Position numbers and translations under genes: made by a program. This document shows, in pieces, positions 35,643-44,064 of a DNA stretch of 64,000 nt; position 1 is the stretch's first letter, and each line of letters opens with the position of its first letter. The DNA is from Ilyomonas sp965199845 (GTDB lineage: Bacteria; Bacteroidota; Bacteroidia; Chitinophagales; Chitinophagaceae), in NCBI GenBank assembly GCA_965199845.1, contig CBDATZ010000052.1, positions 310,001 through 374,000 of the forward strand. Reading direction: 5' to 3'. Below the pieces are notes generated by a model. The model ran no database searches. It was given only the letters and a program-made list of their open reading frames with translations, and was not told where the DNA came from.

Positions 35643-36236
35643 TTAAGAAATCACTTTGCGCATAACCCGTTTCCGGATGCGGCTGAGCGACTCCGGTGCA
35701 ACACCCAGATAAGAAGCAATATAATGTTGGGGAACACGCTCGAAATATAAACTGTTATCGTGCAGTGTTTTCAGATACCGCTCTTCCGGTGTGGTAAGAA
35801 GCAGGCTATACATACGCTCATCCAGACAAGTAACTAAGTATTCAGACATCAGCCTGCCAAACCTTTCAAAAATGGGATGATGCTCGTACATATACTGCAT
35901 GTTTTCATAGCTTATTATAAAAGTTTCCGATTCTTCCATAGCTTCAATGGTTACATAGCTTGGCGCTTGTGTAAGAAAGCTGGTATAAGCGCTCACCCAA
36001 TTGTTTTCAAACGAAAAAAAAGTAGTTACTTCTATACCATCAATCATTTTATAATACCGGAACGAACCTTTGCTGATAAAAGCTATTTCTCTGCACACTT
36101 TTCCTTCGGCAACAAAGACATCACGCTTGCTGTAAGTGCGATGGATAAGATGTTGCTGCATATCGTTCCAAACATCATCTGTAAGAGGAACCATCTGCAA
36201 CATAAAGTTGTATAGCGGAACAAGATTGCTTTGCAT
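35643..36236 (-). CDS. Crp/Fnr family transcriptional regulator
   Basis: A 197-residue regulator with an N-terminal cyclic-nucleotide-binding-fold domain (about 20-125) and a C-terminal helix-turn-helix (VPQHYIASYLGVAPESLSRIRKR). It has no cysteine cluster for an Fe-S centre and lacks the classical cAMP-pocket arginine/serine pair, as is usual for this Bacteroidota group. A close paralogue is encoded at 48267. A 10-bp direct repeat upstream is a candidate autoregulatory site. The downstream epimerase gene is a likely target. Confidence 0.88.
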   Translation of the reverse strand: MQSNLVPLYNFMLQMVPLTDDVWNDMQQHLIHRTYSKRDVFVAEGKVCREIAFISKGSFRYYKMIDGIEVTTFFSFENNWVSAYTSFLTQAPSYVTIEAMEESETFIISYENMQYMYEHHPIFERFGRLMSEYLVTCLDERMYSLLLTTPEERYLKTLHDNSLYFERVPQHYIASYLGVAPESLSRIRKRVMRKVIS

Positions 36237-36253
36237 ATCATAAAGATAAAGAG

Positions 36254-36282
36254 TATGATGTTTGTATTAGATTATGATGTTT
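36254..36282 (-). promoter_or_regulatory. Direct repeat upstream of the Crp/Fnr gene
   Basis: Two exact copies of TATGATGTTT lie at 36254-36263 and 36273-36282, 19 bp apart centre to centre (almost two helical turns), starting 18 bp before the start codon. A possible operator. Confidence 0.35.
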
Positions 36283-36290
36283 CCTGTAAC

Positions 36291-36326
36291 AAAACAAAAA
36301 GCAGCTTGTGAAGCTGCTTTTGTTTT
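36291..36326 (-). terminator. Rho-independent terminator
   Basis: The arms AAAACAAAAAGCAGCTT and AAGCTGCTTTTGTTTT pair around GTG, with one bulged A, and give a T-rich tail on either strand. It ends the T9SS cargo gene at 36349. Confidence 0.85.
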
Positions 36327-36348
36327 GAAAGATACAATAAGACTCCGA

Positions 36349-37494
36349 TTAGTTAATGATAATCTTAGAAGTAAATACACTGCCATTAGACGAAGTAACT
36401 TTCACATGATAAACGCCTGCACTTAACCCATTCGTTGCAATGGTAAACTGTCCTGTTGATGCGGTTCGTTGTTGCTTCACCATTCTTCCCTGTGCATCGT
36501 ACAAAATAACAGTTAGCAACCCGTTCTCAGAAGTTTTTACAGTAATATTTTGACCCGCCTTTACAACAGATGGATATAAGAATAAATTACCCTGATCGCT
36601 AATGATAGCTACTAAAGAATTGGTGGCTTTGGAAGAACCATCTTTGTTTACAGTTACAATACGATAGAGATAACTGCCATTAACGGAAGCGTTATCTGTG
36701 TAACCATAATTGACTGCTGTATTGTTGTTGCCTCTGGCAGAAACAGTAGCTATAGCAGAATAATCTGCGCCGCTGTTGTTGCTTCTTTCAATTCTATAAT
36801 TAGCCACATTGGTTTCAGTTAATGATTGCCATGACAGATTTACATTTTTACCCGACGTAGCTAAGCTGAAGTTTGCTATTTGCGCAGGCAAAACAAGATC
36901 CTTAGATGCAAAAGCGTAAAAGACATCAAATTCAAAATTGGTATTTAACGGTGTAATGTTAGGATCAACTGTTATCTCAAGTGTATTAAAAGGTTTGGCA
37001 GGCATAAAATATAAGTACCAATCTACACCATTCTGGCTGGAATCGGATCCTAAAATATTTACATCAGAAATATACTCTATAAGAGTACCATCGCTTGTAT
37101 AGGAAGCTAAAATTACATATTTGCGCAGGCTGTCTAAACTAACACCTGTCGGAACCCGGATGCGAAAACCGGCTTTGTAACCCGCATCTAAAATAGGCGT
37201 ATCAACAGGCAGGTTAAGCCTCGATACGAAATGATAAATAGAACAGGTATAAGGTACCGTGGTAAAGGTTTTAAAAGATGTTAATGTGGCTGCTGACGTA
37301 TCTGCAAAACCAAGCGAATCTTGCGCCGCCGGAGCAGAACAATTTGCACCGGTAGGATTAATAACATACGCATTACCGGTCGGGTCTGGAAAGTTTGAAT
37401 AAAAAGTTTGCCCGTAACTTATATTCGATACTAATAAACAACAGGCAACAATACAAGTTAGCAAAGAGAATGATGAACGGATAGATTTTTTCAT
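36349..37494 (-). CDS. Secreted protein with FnIII-like region and T9SS type A sorting domain
   Basis: A 381-residue protein from the ATG at 37494; an upstream ATG at 37509 adds only five residues. The signal peptide ends near SYG. Residues about 30-205 are a novel beta-rich domain. About 215-300 forms a fibronectin-III-like sandwich (NLSWQSLTETNVANYRIER), common just before the sorting domain. The C terminus has a degenerate type A signal (LYPSVVKAGQ in place of YPNP, and AGVYHVKV). Third T9SS cargo candidate in the window. Confidence 0.8.
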   Translation of the reverse strand: MKKSIRSSFSLLTCIVACCLLVSNISYGQTFYSNFPDPTGNAYVINPTGANCSAPAAQDSLGFADTSAATLTSFKTFTTVPYTCSIYHFVSRLNLPVDTPILDAGYKAGFRIRVPTGVSLDSLRKYVILASYTSDGTLIEYISDVNILGSDSSQNGVDWYLYFMPAKPFNTLEITVDPNITPLNTNFEFDVFYAFASKDLVLPAQIANFSLATSGKNVNLSWQSLTETNVANYRIERSNNSGADYSAIATVSARGNNNTAVNYGYTDNASVNGSYLYRIVTVNKDGSSKATNSLVAIISDQGNLFLYPSVVKAGQNITVKTSENGLLTVILYDAQGRMVKQQRTASTGQFTIATNGLSAGVYHVKVTSSNGSVFTSKIIIN

Positions 37495-37509
37495 GTACAG
37501 TTTTTTCAT

Positions 37510-38019
37510 AGTTGATATTTAATAGTTACAAGATAAAAAAGAGGTAAACACCAAAGATTTGATGTTTTATGCTTGAATGAATAACGATGCAAATTGTTAT
37601 CCGCTCCCGCGCAATATGCACCTTTCCAAAATAACATACTTATATATAGTAATTCAGACAATAAAAAATTGCAGTTTCTTTTGTGTTCAATTCGGAATGC
37701 GATTGGAATGCAAAAAACAAATAATGTATCCAATCTTATCAATCGTTTTACAATGGCAAAAAATCGTTTCATCAAACAGCAAATTTCATGCTCTTTTTTT
37801 GTCTGTAATCAAAGCAAATATTTTCTTTTTATTAGTTTAATACATACCTTCTTGTATATCATTCTATAAGTTTCTGAGTCAGATTTTTATGGGTATAAAA
37901 AATATAAATATTCTTTTTGCGCACATGCAAAAAAAGTGCAGTTACTAAGCCTGTAAAAAAACAGAACAGTATCCATACAATTCATTTAGTTTAGAGCGGC
38001 GCTATTTATATTCGTTGTT
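37510..38019. other. Intergenic region, about 510 bp
   Basis: Divergent promoter space between the minus-strand T9SS cargo gene and the plus-strand methyltransferase gene. It is very AT-rich. The overlapping short frames in it look spurious. A 7-bp inverted repeat (TTTTTGC/GCAAAAA, 37914-37933) and a near-match -7 element TATATTCG just before 38020 are the only structure seen. Confidence 0.4.
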
Positions 38020-38580
38020 ATGAATATTATTTTCTTAGTTGTTTATATCATTTGGTTTCTTAGCGAGATATTATTAAACAGGTTGTTGCGTTCAAAAAGT
38101 ACAGACAAGCAGAACGCCGATAAACATTCGCTTTCACTTATCTGGATAACGGTTATTGTTACCATTGCTATTGCCGTTTTTATTGCGCCGAAAGTTCCGT
38201 TTTATATGTACACAAATCCGGCTTTTCAATATGTTGGTATCGCTGTTATTTTAATTGGCGTTCTTCTCCGGCTGGCGGCGGTTGCTTCATTAGGAAAATA
38301 TTTTACAGTTGATGTTACCATCCGGCGAAACCATCGCTTACAAACAAACGGGTTGTACAGCATCGTAAGACATCCATCTTATTTTGCTTCGCTTCTTTCA
38401 TTTATCGGCTTTGGCATTTCGCTTAATAACTGGCTTTCTTTATTGCTGATTGTAGCTGCGGTTCTGGTTGTTTTTATGAATCGCATTAAGATTGAAGAAA
38501 AAGTATTAATAGAACAGTTTGGTGATGAATATCTTCAATATAAAAAGAGAACAAAGAGATTGATTCCATTTGTGTATTAA
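38020..38580 (+). CDS. Isoprenylcysteine carboxyl methyltransferase (ICMT) family protein
   Basis: A 186-residue membrane protein with about four to five hydrophobic segments. The ICMT/PEMT-like signature is visible as GLYSIVRHPSYFASLL (about 110-125). The C-terminal EEKVLIEQFGDEYLQYKKR lies where SAM-dependent phospholipid or prenylcysteine methyltransferases have their conserved acidic/aromatic residues. The bacterial substrate is unknown, possibly a lipid. It is encoded 64 bp before a VOC-family gene. Confidence 0.82.
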   Translation: MNIIFLVVYIIWFLSEILLNRLLRSKSTDKQNADKHSLSLIWITVIVTIAIAVFIAPKVPFYMYTNPAFQYVGIAVILIGVLLRLAAVASLGKYFTVDVTIRRNHRLQTNGLYSIVRHPSYFASLLSFIGFGISLNNWLSLLLIVAAVLVVFMNRIKIEEKVLIEQFGDEYLQYKKRTKRLIPFVY

Positions 38581-38644
38581 GAAGATTTCTAACAAAAAAA
38601 ATCAACGATATAAACAAAAAAAATCACACTCAAAACTTCATATT

Positions 38645-39016
38645 ATGTCATCAGAATCACAACCTACTTTCGGCAACGGTAAAATTTGTTATATCGAATT
38701 ACCTTCGAGAGATGTTACCGAATCGGCTTCTTTTTACCACAATGTTTTTGGCTGGAAAATCAGAACGCGAGACGATGGTTCCGTCGCTTTTGATGATGGT
38801 GTAAACGAAGTAAGCGGCACTTGGCGCACAGACCGGAAACCCATTGCAGACTTAGGCATTTTAATACATATTATGGTTGATGATATAGAAGCCACCGTTC
38901 AATCTGTTACCGAACATGGCGGCAAAATTGTGCAGGCAATTGGTAAAGAACTACCTGAAATCACAGCCCGTTTCAGCGACCCATCAGGAAATATACTGGG
39001 TTTATTTCAGCAATAA
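38645..39016 (+). CDS. VOC family (glyoxalase-like) protein
   Basis: A 123-residue single-module vicinal-oxygen-chelate protein. The beta-alpha-beta-beta-beta pattern includes ICYIELPSRDVTESASFYHNVFGW and a final FSDPSGNILGLFQQ strand. It is encoded from the ATG at 38645; the frame opens at 38570 within the end of the previous gene, but the sequence before 38645 is lysine-rich and non-homologous. VOC proteins of this size often act as antibiotic-binding or glyoxalase-like dimers; the function is not determined. Confidence 0.83.
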   Translation: MSSESQPTFGNGKICYIELPSRDVTESASFYHNVFGWKIRTRDDGSVAFDDGVNEVSGTWRTDRKPIADLGILIHIMVDDIEATVQSVTEHGGKIVQAIGKELPEITARFSDPSGNILGLFQQ

Positions 39017-39052
39017 ATTTCTGTTGTTACTTATCATAACAAATCATCAATA

Positions 39053-39415
39053 ATGCCTGATCAGAACAAAACCATCGAAGATTTTTTAGCCGGAAAATCA
39101 GAACAAACAAAAGCGATTTTTCATCATTTTATTAATGAATATAATAAAATCGGAATGGCAACCGTTCATCCTGCCAAAACAATGATTGGCATTGCCAACA
39201 ACCACAAGCGCGTTGCCTGGATAACGCAGTTAGGAAAGAACTTTGTGCATATTGTTTTTCCTTTTGAAAAACCATATCCGGATAATCTTTGTTTTCAGAA
39301 AATAGCGCAGGTTCCCGGCGATGCAAAGCAATTCAATCATCACTTTCGTATGTACAATACAGATGATATTAACGAAGAAGTTATCAGCTTTATGAAGCTG
39401 GCTTACAATTCATAA
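39053..39415 (+). CDS. DUF5655-like protein
   Basis: A 120-residue small soluble protein. The pattern of an N-terminal helix (TIEDFLAGKSEQTKAIFHHF) followed by ATVHPAKTMIGI and a central strand VHIVFPFEKPYPDN resembles DUF5655 proteins. Function unknown. It is encoded 36 bp after the VOC gene on the same strand, probably in one transcript. Confidence 0.65.
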   Translation: MPDQNKTIEDFLAGKSEQTKAIFHHFINEYNKIGMATVHPAKTMIGIANNHKRVAWITQLGKNFVHIVFPFEKPYPDNLCFQKIAQVPGDAKQFNHHFRMYNTDDINEEVISFMKLAYNS

Positions 39416-39586
39416 AGAATCGTAAACTATTGCTATAAATAAACTATTATTTAGCATGGCAGTAATGGTTAAGCTCAAATAAAAATAATCAATTCCTTTT
39501 CGTTTATTTAAAGTTTAATTCATACTACAACCGACAACACTTCAATATTTTGAATTGCAAATTCATCTGTAAAACAGTTTCTTCCT

Positions 39587-40273
39587 TTACATTCTTTTTA
39601 CAACTCTTACAATCTCTCTTTTGCCCGGCGGACCCGGCAATTTTTCTACCATAAAACCTGCCGCTTGCATAGCGCGCCGCGTAGTTCCTTTAGAGCAATA
39701 CGTAACCAATACACCATTTTCGTAAAGTATATTATACATCTTCTCAAATACAGCAGGCGTCCATAATTCAGGCTGTATATCAGGCGCAAAAGCATCAAAA
39801 TAAATCAGGTGAAACAGCTTTGAAACATGCACATCCAACAACGACATTTTCGATTTATGCAAAGTGAAAAAAGGTGAGAGAATCACATCTTCATTCCACT
39901 GAGATTGATGTAATAAAGAGAATACATCAGCCGGCTTTTCAGCACGCAATTTATGTATATAATGTAGCGGCAAAACTTCCTCTAAAGAAAGCGGGTACAG
40001 CTCAACAGCTTCATAATACATCGCCTGTTTTCTATTCATCATTTCATTATAAGAAAGCAAAGCGTTTAAGCCGGTTCCCAGGCCCATTTCAAACACACGA
40101 ATGCATTCTTTTTCAACCAAAGAAAACCGGGACAACACATATTGTAAACCAGTTTCTGTAAACACATGCCGGCTTTCCTGCATCGCTCCGTAAATACTAT
40201 GATAGGTGATATTCTTTTCAGGAATAGAAATAGTAGGAGAGCCATCAGCCGTAACTTGTATTTCTCTTTTCAT
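39587..40273 (-). CDS. mnmD: tRNA 5-methylaminomethyl-2-thiouridine methyltransferase, MnmD type
   Basis: A 228-residue SAM-dependent methyltransferase (DUF752) performing the last step of mnm5s2U34 formation on tRNAs for Gln, Lys and Glu. The SAM loop is FEMGLGTGLN (61-70). The family C-terminal block is VTYCSKGTTRRAMQAAGF plus LPGPPGKREIVR. It lacks the FAD oxidase half of E. coli MnmC and so is the stand-alone version. A tRNA-Gln(TTG), a possible substrate class, is in this window. Confidence 0.9.
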   Translation of the reverse strand: MKREIQVTADGSPTISIPEKNITYHSIYGAMQESRHVFTETGLQYVLSRFSLVEKECIRVFEMGLGTGLNALLSYNEMMNRKQAMYYEAVELYPLSLEEVLPLHYIHKLRAEKPADVFSLLHQSQWNEDVILSPFFTLHKSKMSLLDVHVSKLFHLIYFDAFAPDIQPELWTPAVFEKMYNILYENGVLVTYCSKGTTRRAMQAAGFMVEKLPGPPGKREIVRVVKRM

Positions 40274-40549
40274 GCCTTACCAAGTGCCTTGGATTTTAAT
40301 GTATTGACTATTGAAAATAATATTTGTCAAATCAAAATTTGGTGTAAACATGTGGAAAAACAACCGCATTTTACACGAGTTCACTTTTTATTTATTCAGC
40401 CATACATTCGGTACAAACATGGGTTTCATACTGTTATTTATGAAGCAAAAGGTACGATAGAAAGTTTTTGATTTCTTAAAAAATAGCCGCGGTTTTTTTA
40501 TGGCACGTTTATCAATAATATTCTCATTATCTAATTTAAAACTTATTTT

Positions 40550-41092
40550 ATGAACACACAAACAACAAATACCGCAGTAACAACCGATAATTCAAAACTG
40601 AAAGAATTTTTTGTAGATGAATTGCAGGATATTTATTGGGCTGAAAAAAAGCTGGTGAAAACATTACCTGATTTAGCAAAAGCAGCGACTTCATCACAAT
40701 TAAAAGAAGCATTTACCAGTCATCTGGAAGAAACAAAAAATCATGTAACGCGCTTAGAAAAAGTGTTTGAAAGCATAGGTGAAAAAGCGAAGGCCAAGAA
40801 GTGTTTGGCGATGGCAGGCATTACCGATGAAGGTGATGATATTATAGATGAAACAGAAGAAGGTACAGCACAGCGCGATGCGGCTTTGATATTTGCCGGT
40901 CAGAAAGCTGAGCATTACGAAATTGCAACTTATGGCGGATTAGCGCAACTGGCAGAAACATTGGGTTTTACAGAAGCGAAGAACCTGTTAGGACAAACAT
41001 TAGAAGAAGAAAAAGCGGCTGATGAAAAGCTTACACAGATTGCAAAGAATGGTATCAATTACAAGGCAAGTAAAGAGCAGAGTTTGAATTAA
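40550..41092 (+). CDS. DUF892 ferritin-like (YciE/YciF) protein
   Basis: A 180-residue four-helix-bundle protein of the YciF/DUF892 family (FFVDELQDIYWAEKKL near the start, FAGQKAEHYEIATYGGL in the third helix). The Glu and His residues in these helices form the di-metal site of ferritin-like folds. Members are general-stress proteins induced by osmotic or starvation stress in enterobacteria. It is followed by a terminator, then by the ThDP-enzyme gene. Confidence 0.92.
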   Translation: MNTQTTNTAVTTDNSKLKEFFVDELQDIYWAEKKLVKTLPDLAKAATSSQLKEAFTSHLEETKNHVTRLEKVFESIGEKAKAKKCLAMAGITDEGDDIIDETEEGTAQRDAALIFAGQKAEHYEIATYGGLAQLAETLGFTEAKNLLGQTLEEEKAADEKLTQIAKNGINYKASKEQSLN

Positions 41093-41212
41093 AATTTATG
41101 CAGAATTTATAAGCTTATAACTTTTAAACAGTAAAGAAGTAAGCGATAAAAATCAGGATAATATTTTATCAAATGAAAAAGATATTCTGCATAAAATAGA
41201 ATTAATAATAAC

Positions 41213-41244
41213 AAAGAGGTTAAGTGTTACACTTAGCCTTTTTC
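41213..41244 (+). terminator. Rho-independent terminator
   Basis: The 14-bp stem AAAGAGGTTAAGTG/CACTTAGCCTTTTT contains two G-U pairs, with a TTA loop and a T tail. It follows the DUF892 gene. Confidence 0.75.
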
Positions 41245-41303
41245 TTTTCAGTTTATATAAAAAAGGAACTGCATTTCTTACGGAAATAAAATAGAAAGGA
41301 ACA

Positions 41304-43094
41304 ATGAAAAATACAGTCAGCGATTATTTAATTAAACGGATGCAGGAGTGGGGCATCCGCCGTATTTATGGCTATCCCGGCGATGGTATTAATGGCGTAA
41401 TGGGCGCATTAAACCGGGCAAAAGAAACCATGGAATTCATCCAGGTTCGCCACGAAGAAATGGCAGCGTTTATGGCTTGTGGTCATGCAAAGTTTACGGG
41501 TGAAGTTGGCGTGTGCATGGCAACATCTGGTCCCGGCGCCATTCACTTATTAAATGGTTTATATGATGCCAAGAAAGATTCACAACCGGTTGTTGCTATT
41601 GTGGGTCAGCAGTCACGCCTGGCATTGGGAAGCGATTATCAGCAGGAAGTAGATTTGGTTTCATTATTTAAAGATGTGGCGCACGAATATGTGCAGATGG
41701 TTACGCAACCCGCCCAGATGCGGCAAGTGGTTGATCGCGCTTTTCGTATTGCAAAAGCAGAACGCACCGTTACGTGCATTATTATTCCAAATGATCTGCA
41801 GGAAGAAGATGCCGTTGAAGCACCGCCGCGAGAACATAGCAGCGTATTTACAGGTGTCGGTCACGCAAATGTTCATATTGTACCGGCGGCAGCCGATCTG
41901 CAAAAAGCAGCCGATGTTTTAAACGCTGGTAAAAAAGTAGCTATGCTGATTGGTGCCGGTACCATCGGCGCACATAAAGAAGTAGAACAGGTTGCAGAAT
42001 TGTTAGGTGCCGGTGTAGCGAAAGCTTTATTGGGCAAAGCGGCTTTATCAGATTATTCTCCTTACACAACCGGTTCTATTGGTTTGCTGGGAACCAAGCC
42101 CAGTTGGGATTTGATGACAGACTGCGATACTTTGTTCATGATTGGCAGCAGCTTTCCGTATTCAGAATTTTTACCCAAAGAAGGGCAAGCGCGTGGTGTT
42201 CAGATAGACATCAATAACAAGATGCTAAGTTCGCGTTATCCGATGGAAATAAACCTGTTAGGCGGCAGTAAAGAAACGCTTCAGGCGCTTATTCCATACC
42301 TGCAATATAAAGAAGACAGAAGCTGGCTTACCAAGCTGCAGGAAGGCATGAAAGATTGGGAAAAAGTAATTGAAGCCAGGGCGAAAAAAGACGCCAGTCC
42401 TATCAATCCGGAATATATTTTCAGCGAGCTTTCTTCGCGCCTGCCGGATGATTGTATTATTAGTGCAGATTCAGGTACTTGCGCCAACTGGTTTGCCCGC
42501 AACCTCAAAGTAAAAGAAACAATGAAAGCTTCTCTTTCGGGAAATCTGGCGACTATGTGTCCCGGCGTTCCGTATGCCATTGCTGCTAAATTTGCTTTTC
42601 CGGATCGTATTCCAATTGCCTTGGTTGGCGATGGTGCTATGCAGATGTTGGGTAACAATGGTATCATTACCATTTCAAAATATTGGAAACAATGGAGCGA
42701 CCCAAGATTGATTGTGATGGTGCTTGATAACGGCGACTTAAACCAGGTAACCTGGGAGCAGCGTATTATGTCCGGCGACCCTAAGTTTGAAGGTTCGCAG
42801 AGTTTGCCATATTTTCCTTATGCAAAATATGCTGAATTATTGGGTTTGAAAGGAATTTATGTAGATAATGCGGCTGACGTTGGCAAAGCCTGGGATGATG
42901 CTTTGAGCGCTGACAGACCTGTGGTAATTGATATGAAATCTGACCCGGATGTACCAACGCTTCCGCCACATATTACATTTGAACAGGCGAAAAAATTTAC
43001 CGGCACGTTATTAAAAGGCGATCCTGATGAAGGTGGTATTATCAAGCAGACATTTAAAGATGTAATTGAAAATTTTCTGCCGCATAAAGATTAA
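41304..43094 (+). CDS. Thiamine-diphosphate enzyme, pyruvate oxidase (PoxB)-like
   Basis: A 596-residue ThDP-dependent enzyme. The N-terminal PYR domain carries the cofactor-activating Glu, E51 (VRHEEMAAF). A central FAD/DHAP-like domain follows (about 195-330). The C-terminal PP domain has GDG at 442-444, with the DNGDLNQVT segment about 26 residues later to bind the diphosphate-metal. The overall architecture fits pyruvate oxidases and related acetolactate-synthase-like enzymes; exact substrate unproven. The start has a good ribosome site (AGAAAGGAAC). Clustering with DUF892 and SDR genes suggests stress or stationary-phase metabolism. Confidence 0.88.
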   Translation: MKNTVSDYLIKRMQEWGIRRIYGYPGDGINGVMGALNRAKETMEFIQVRHEEMAAFMACGHAKFTGEVGVCMATSGPGAIHLLNGLYDAKKDSQPVVAIVGQQSRLALGSDYQQEVDLVSLFKDVAHEYVQMVTQPAQMRQVVDRAFRIAKAERTVTCIIIPNDLQEEDAVEAPPREHSSVFTGVGHANVHIVPAAADLQKAADVLNAGKKVAMLIGAGTIGAHKEVEQVAELLGAGVAKALLGKAALSDYSPYTTGSIGLLGTKPSWDLMTDCDTLFMIGSSFPYSEFLPKEGQARGVQIDINNKMLSSRYPMEINLLGGSKETLQALIPYLQYKEDRSWLTKLQEGMKDWEKVIEARAKKDASPINPEYIFSELSSRLPDDCIISADSGTCANWFARNLKVKETMKASLSGNLATMCPGVPYAIAAKFAFPDRIPIALVGDGAMQMLGNNGIITISKYWKQWSDPRLIVMVLDNGDLNQVTWEQRIMSGDPKFEGSQSLPYFPYAKYAELLGLKGIYVDNAADVGKAWDDALSADRPVVIDMKSDPDVPTLPPHITFEQAKKFTGTLLKGDPDEGGIIKQTFKDVIENFLPHKD

Positions 43095-43236
43095 AAAGTT
43101 TGATTTTTTAGCAGCCAATCTTGCGCTGATTATTAATGAATGATTATAACTTTGGTTAGTATTGATTTGCACATTCATTTCGTGATAAAGAAATAGTCTT
43201 TCTATTCAAATCAATCACTTGTTCTGATACAAGAAT

Positions 43237-43269
43237 AAAAGAGGTTATGACTGATTCGTAACCTCTTTT
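43237..43269. terminator. Bidirectional terminator
   Basis: The 11-bp stem AAAAGAGGTTA/TAACCTCTTTT lies between the convergent ThDP-enzyme gene and the small membrane protein gene. Confidence 0.8.
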
Positions 43270-43272
43270 CGT

Positions 43273-43740
43273 TTATTTCCTGCTTGCGCTGAAAGAAGCA
43301 AAAACCGCAGCGAAGAAGCCCGTTATGGTATTACCCAAAGCTGCATTTACAATCAATATAAATAACATTCCATGGCTGCTGTTTTCACTCATTTGCGATG
43401 GCGCATGTTTTAATACTTCGCCGGTTTGCCCGGTAAAGATGCCGGTTGAAAAAAGGAAGTACAACAGCAATGATAAAATAACAGATAAAGCAGCGCCTGT
43501 TATGGAAAGCACATGACCTGAAATGGCAGACGTAACAGGCGAATCGGTAAATTTATGAGCCTTATTATTCAGGAAAATAATTGTAGCAACCGCAAGCATG
43601 TATAAAGCATTACCAAGATACAATACCCATATTGATTGAAATTTTTCCTGAACCAAAAAAATAACAACAGTAACACAGTAAATAGCAGCGGCAATCAGCC
43701 CGCGAAACAGGTATGCTTTGATATAGTTTTTGCTGAACAT
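43273..43740 (-). CDS. Small four-helix membrane protein, unknown
   Basis: A 155-residue protein with four hydrophobic segments (about 12-30, 36-56, 80-100 and 122-148). A short polar stretch lies between helices 3 and 4. No family recognised. It is encoded convergently to the ThDP-enzyme gene and shares its terminator. Confidence 0.65.
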   Translation of the reverse strand: MFSKNYIKAYLFRGLIAAAIYCVTVVIFLVQEKFQSIWVLYLGNALYMLAVATIIFLNNKAHKFTDSPVTSAISGHVLSITGAALSVILSLLLYFLFSTGIFTGQTGEVLKHAPSQMSENSSHGMLFILIVNAALGNTITGFFAAVFASFSASRK

Positions 43741-44064
43741 AAAATAAATTTGAGAAGATTAGCTATGCTGATGTTTCACAAACCATTCCAGTTGAATGAT
43801 GAAACCTATCATCTTCTATATCAAATCAATTCATAACAAACTTTATTATTGCCTTGTAGCAATCACTTATCATCATTCAATCTTATAAACAAAAAGAGTA
43901 AACGTTTTCTCAATCCAACGTTTATTAAACAACCATAAATTGATTTATTTATTGGTAAAAGAAAGGCAGCTTTTTTATCTGGCAAGATTATTCGATACAT
44001 TCTGTTTTACAAGATGATTCTTCAATCAAACTTCAAAACATTATCAACTTAAATACAAGTTTTC
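43741..44064. other. Intergenic region, 324 bp
   Basis: AT-rich divergent spacer between the small membrane protein and SDR genes. No ORF, strong hairpin or exact -7 element recognised. Confidence 0.4.

Noticed and set aside
37506..37869. Overlapping short ORFs in the AT-rich gap
   Set aside because: Three overlapping frames on both strands, composition-driven, with no conserved-looking motif.
37914..37933. 7-bp inverted repeat TTTTTGC/GCAAAAA
   Set aside because: Too short and not at a gene end; likely chance in AT-rich DNA.
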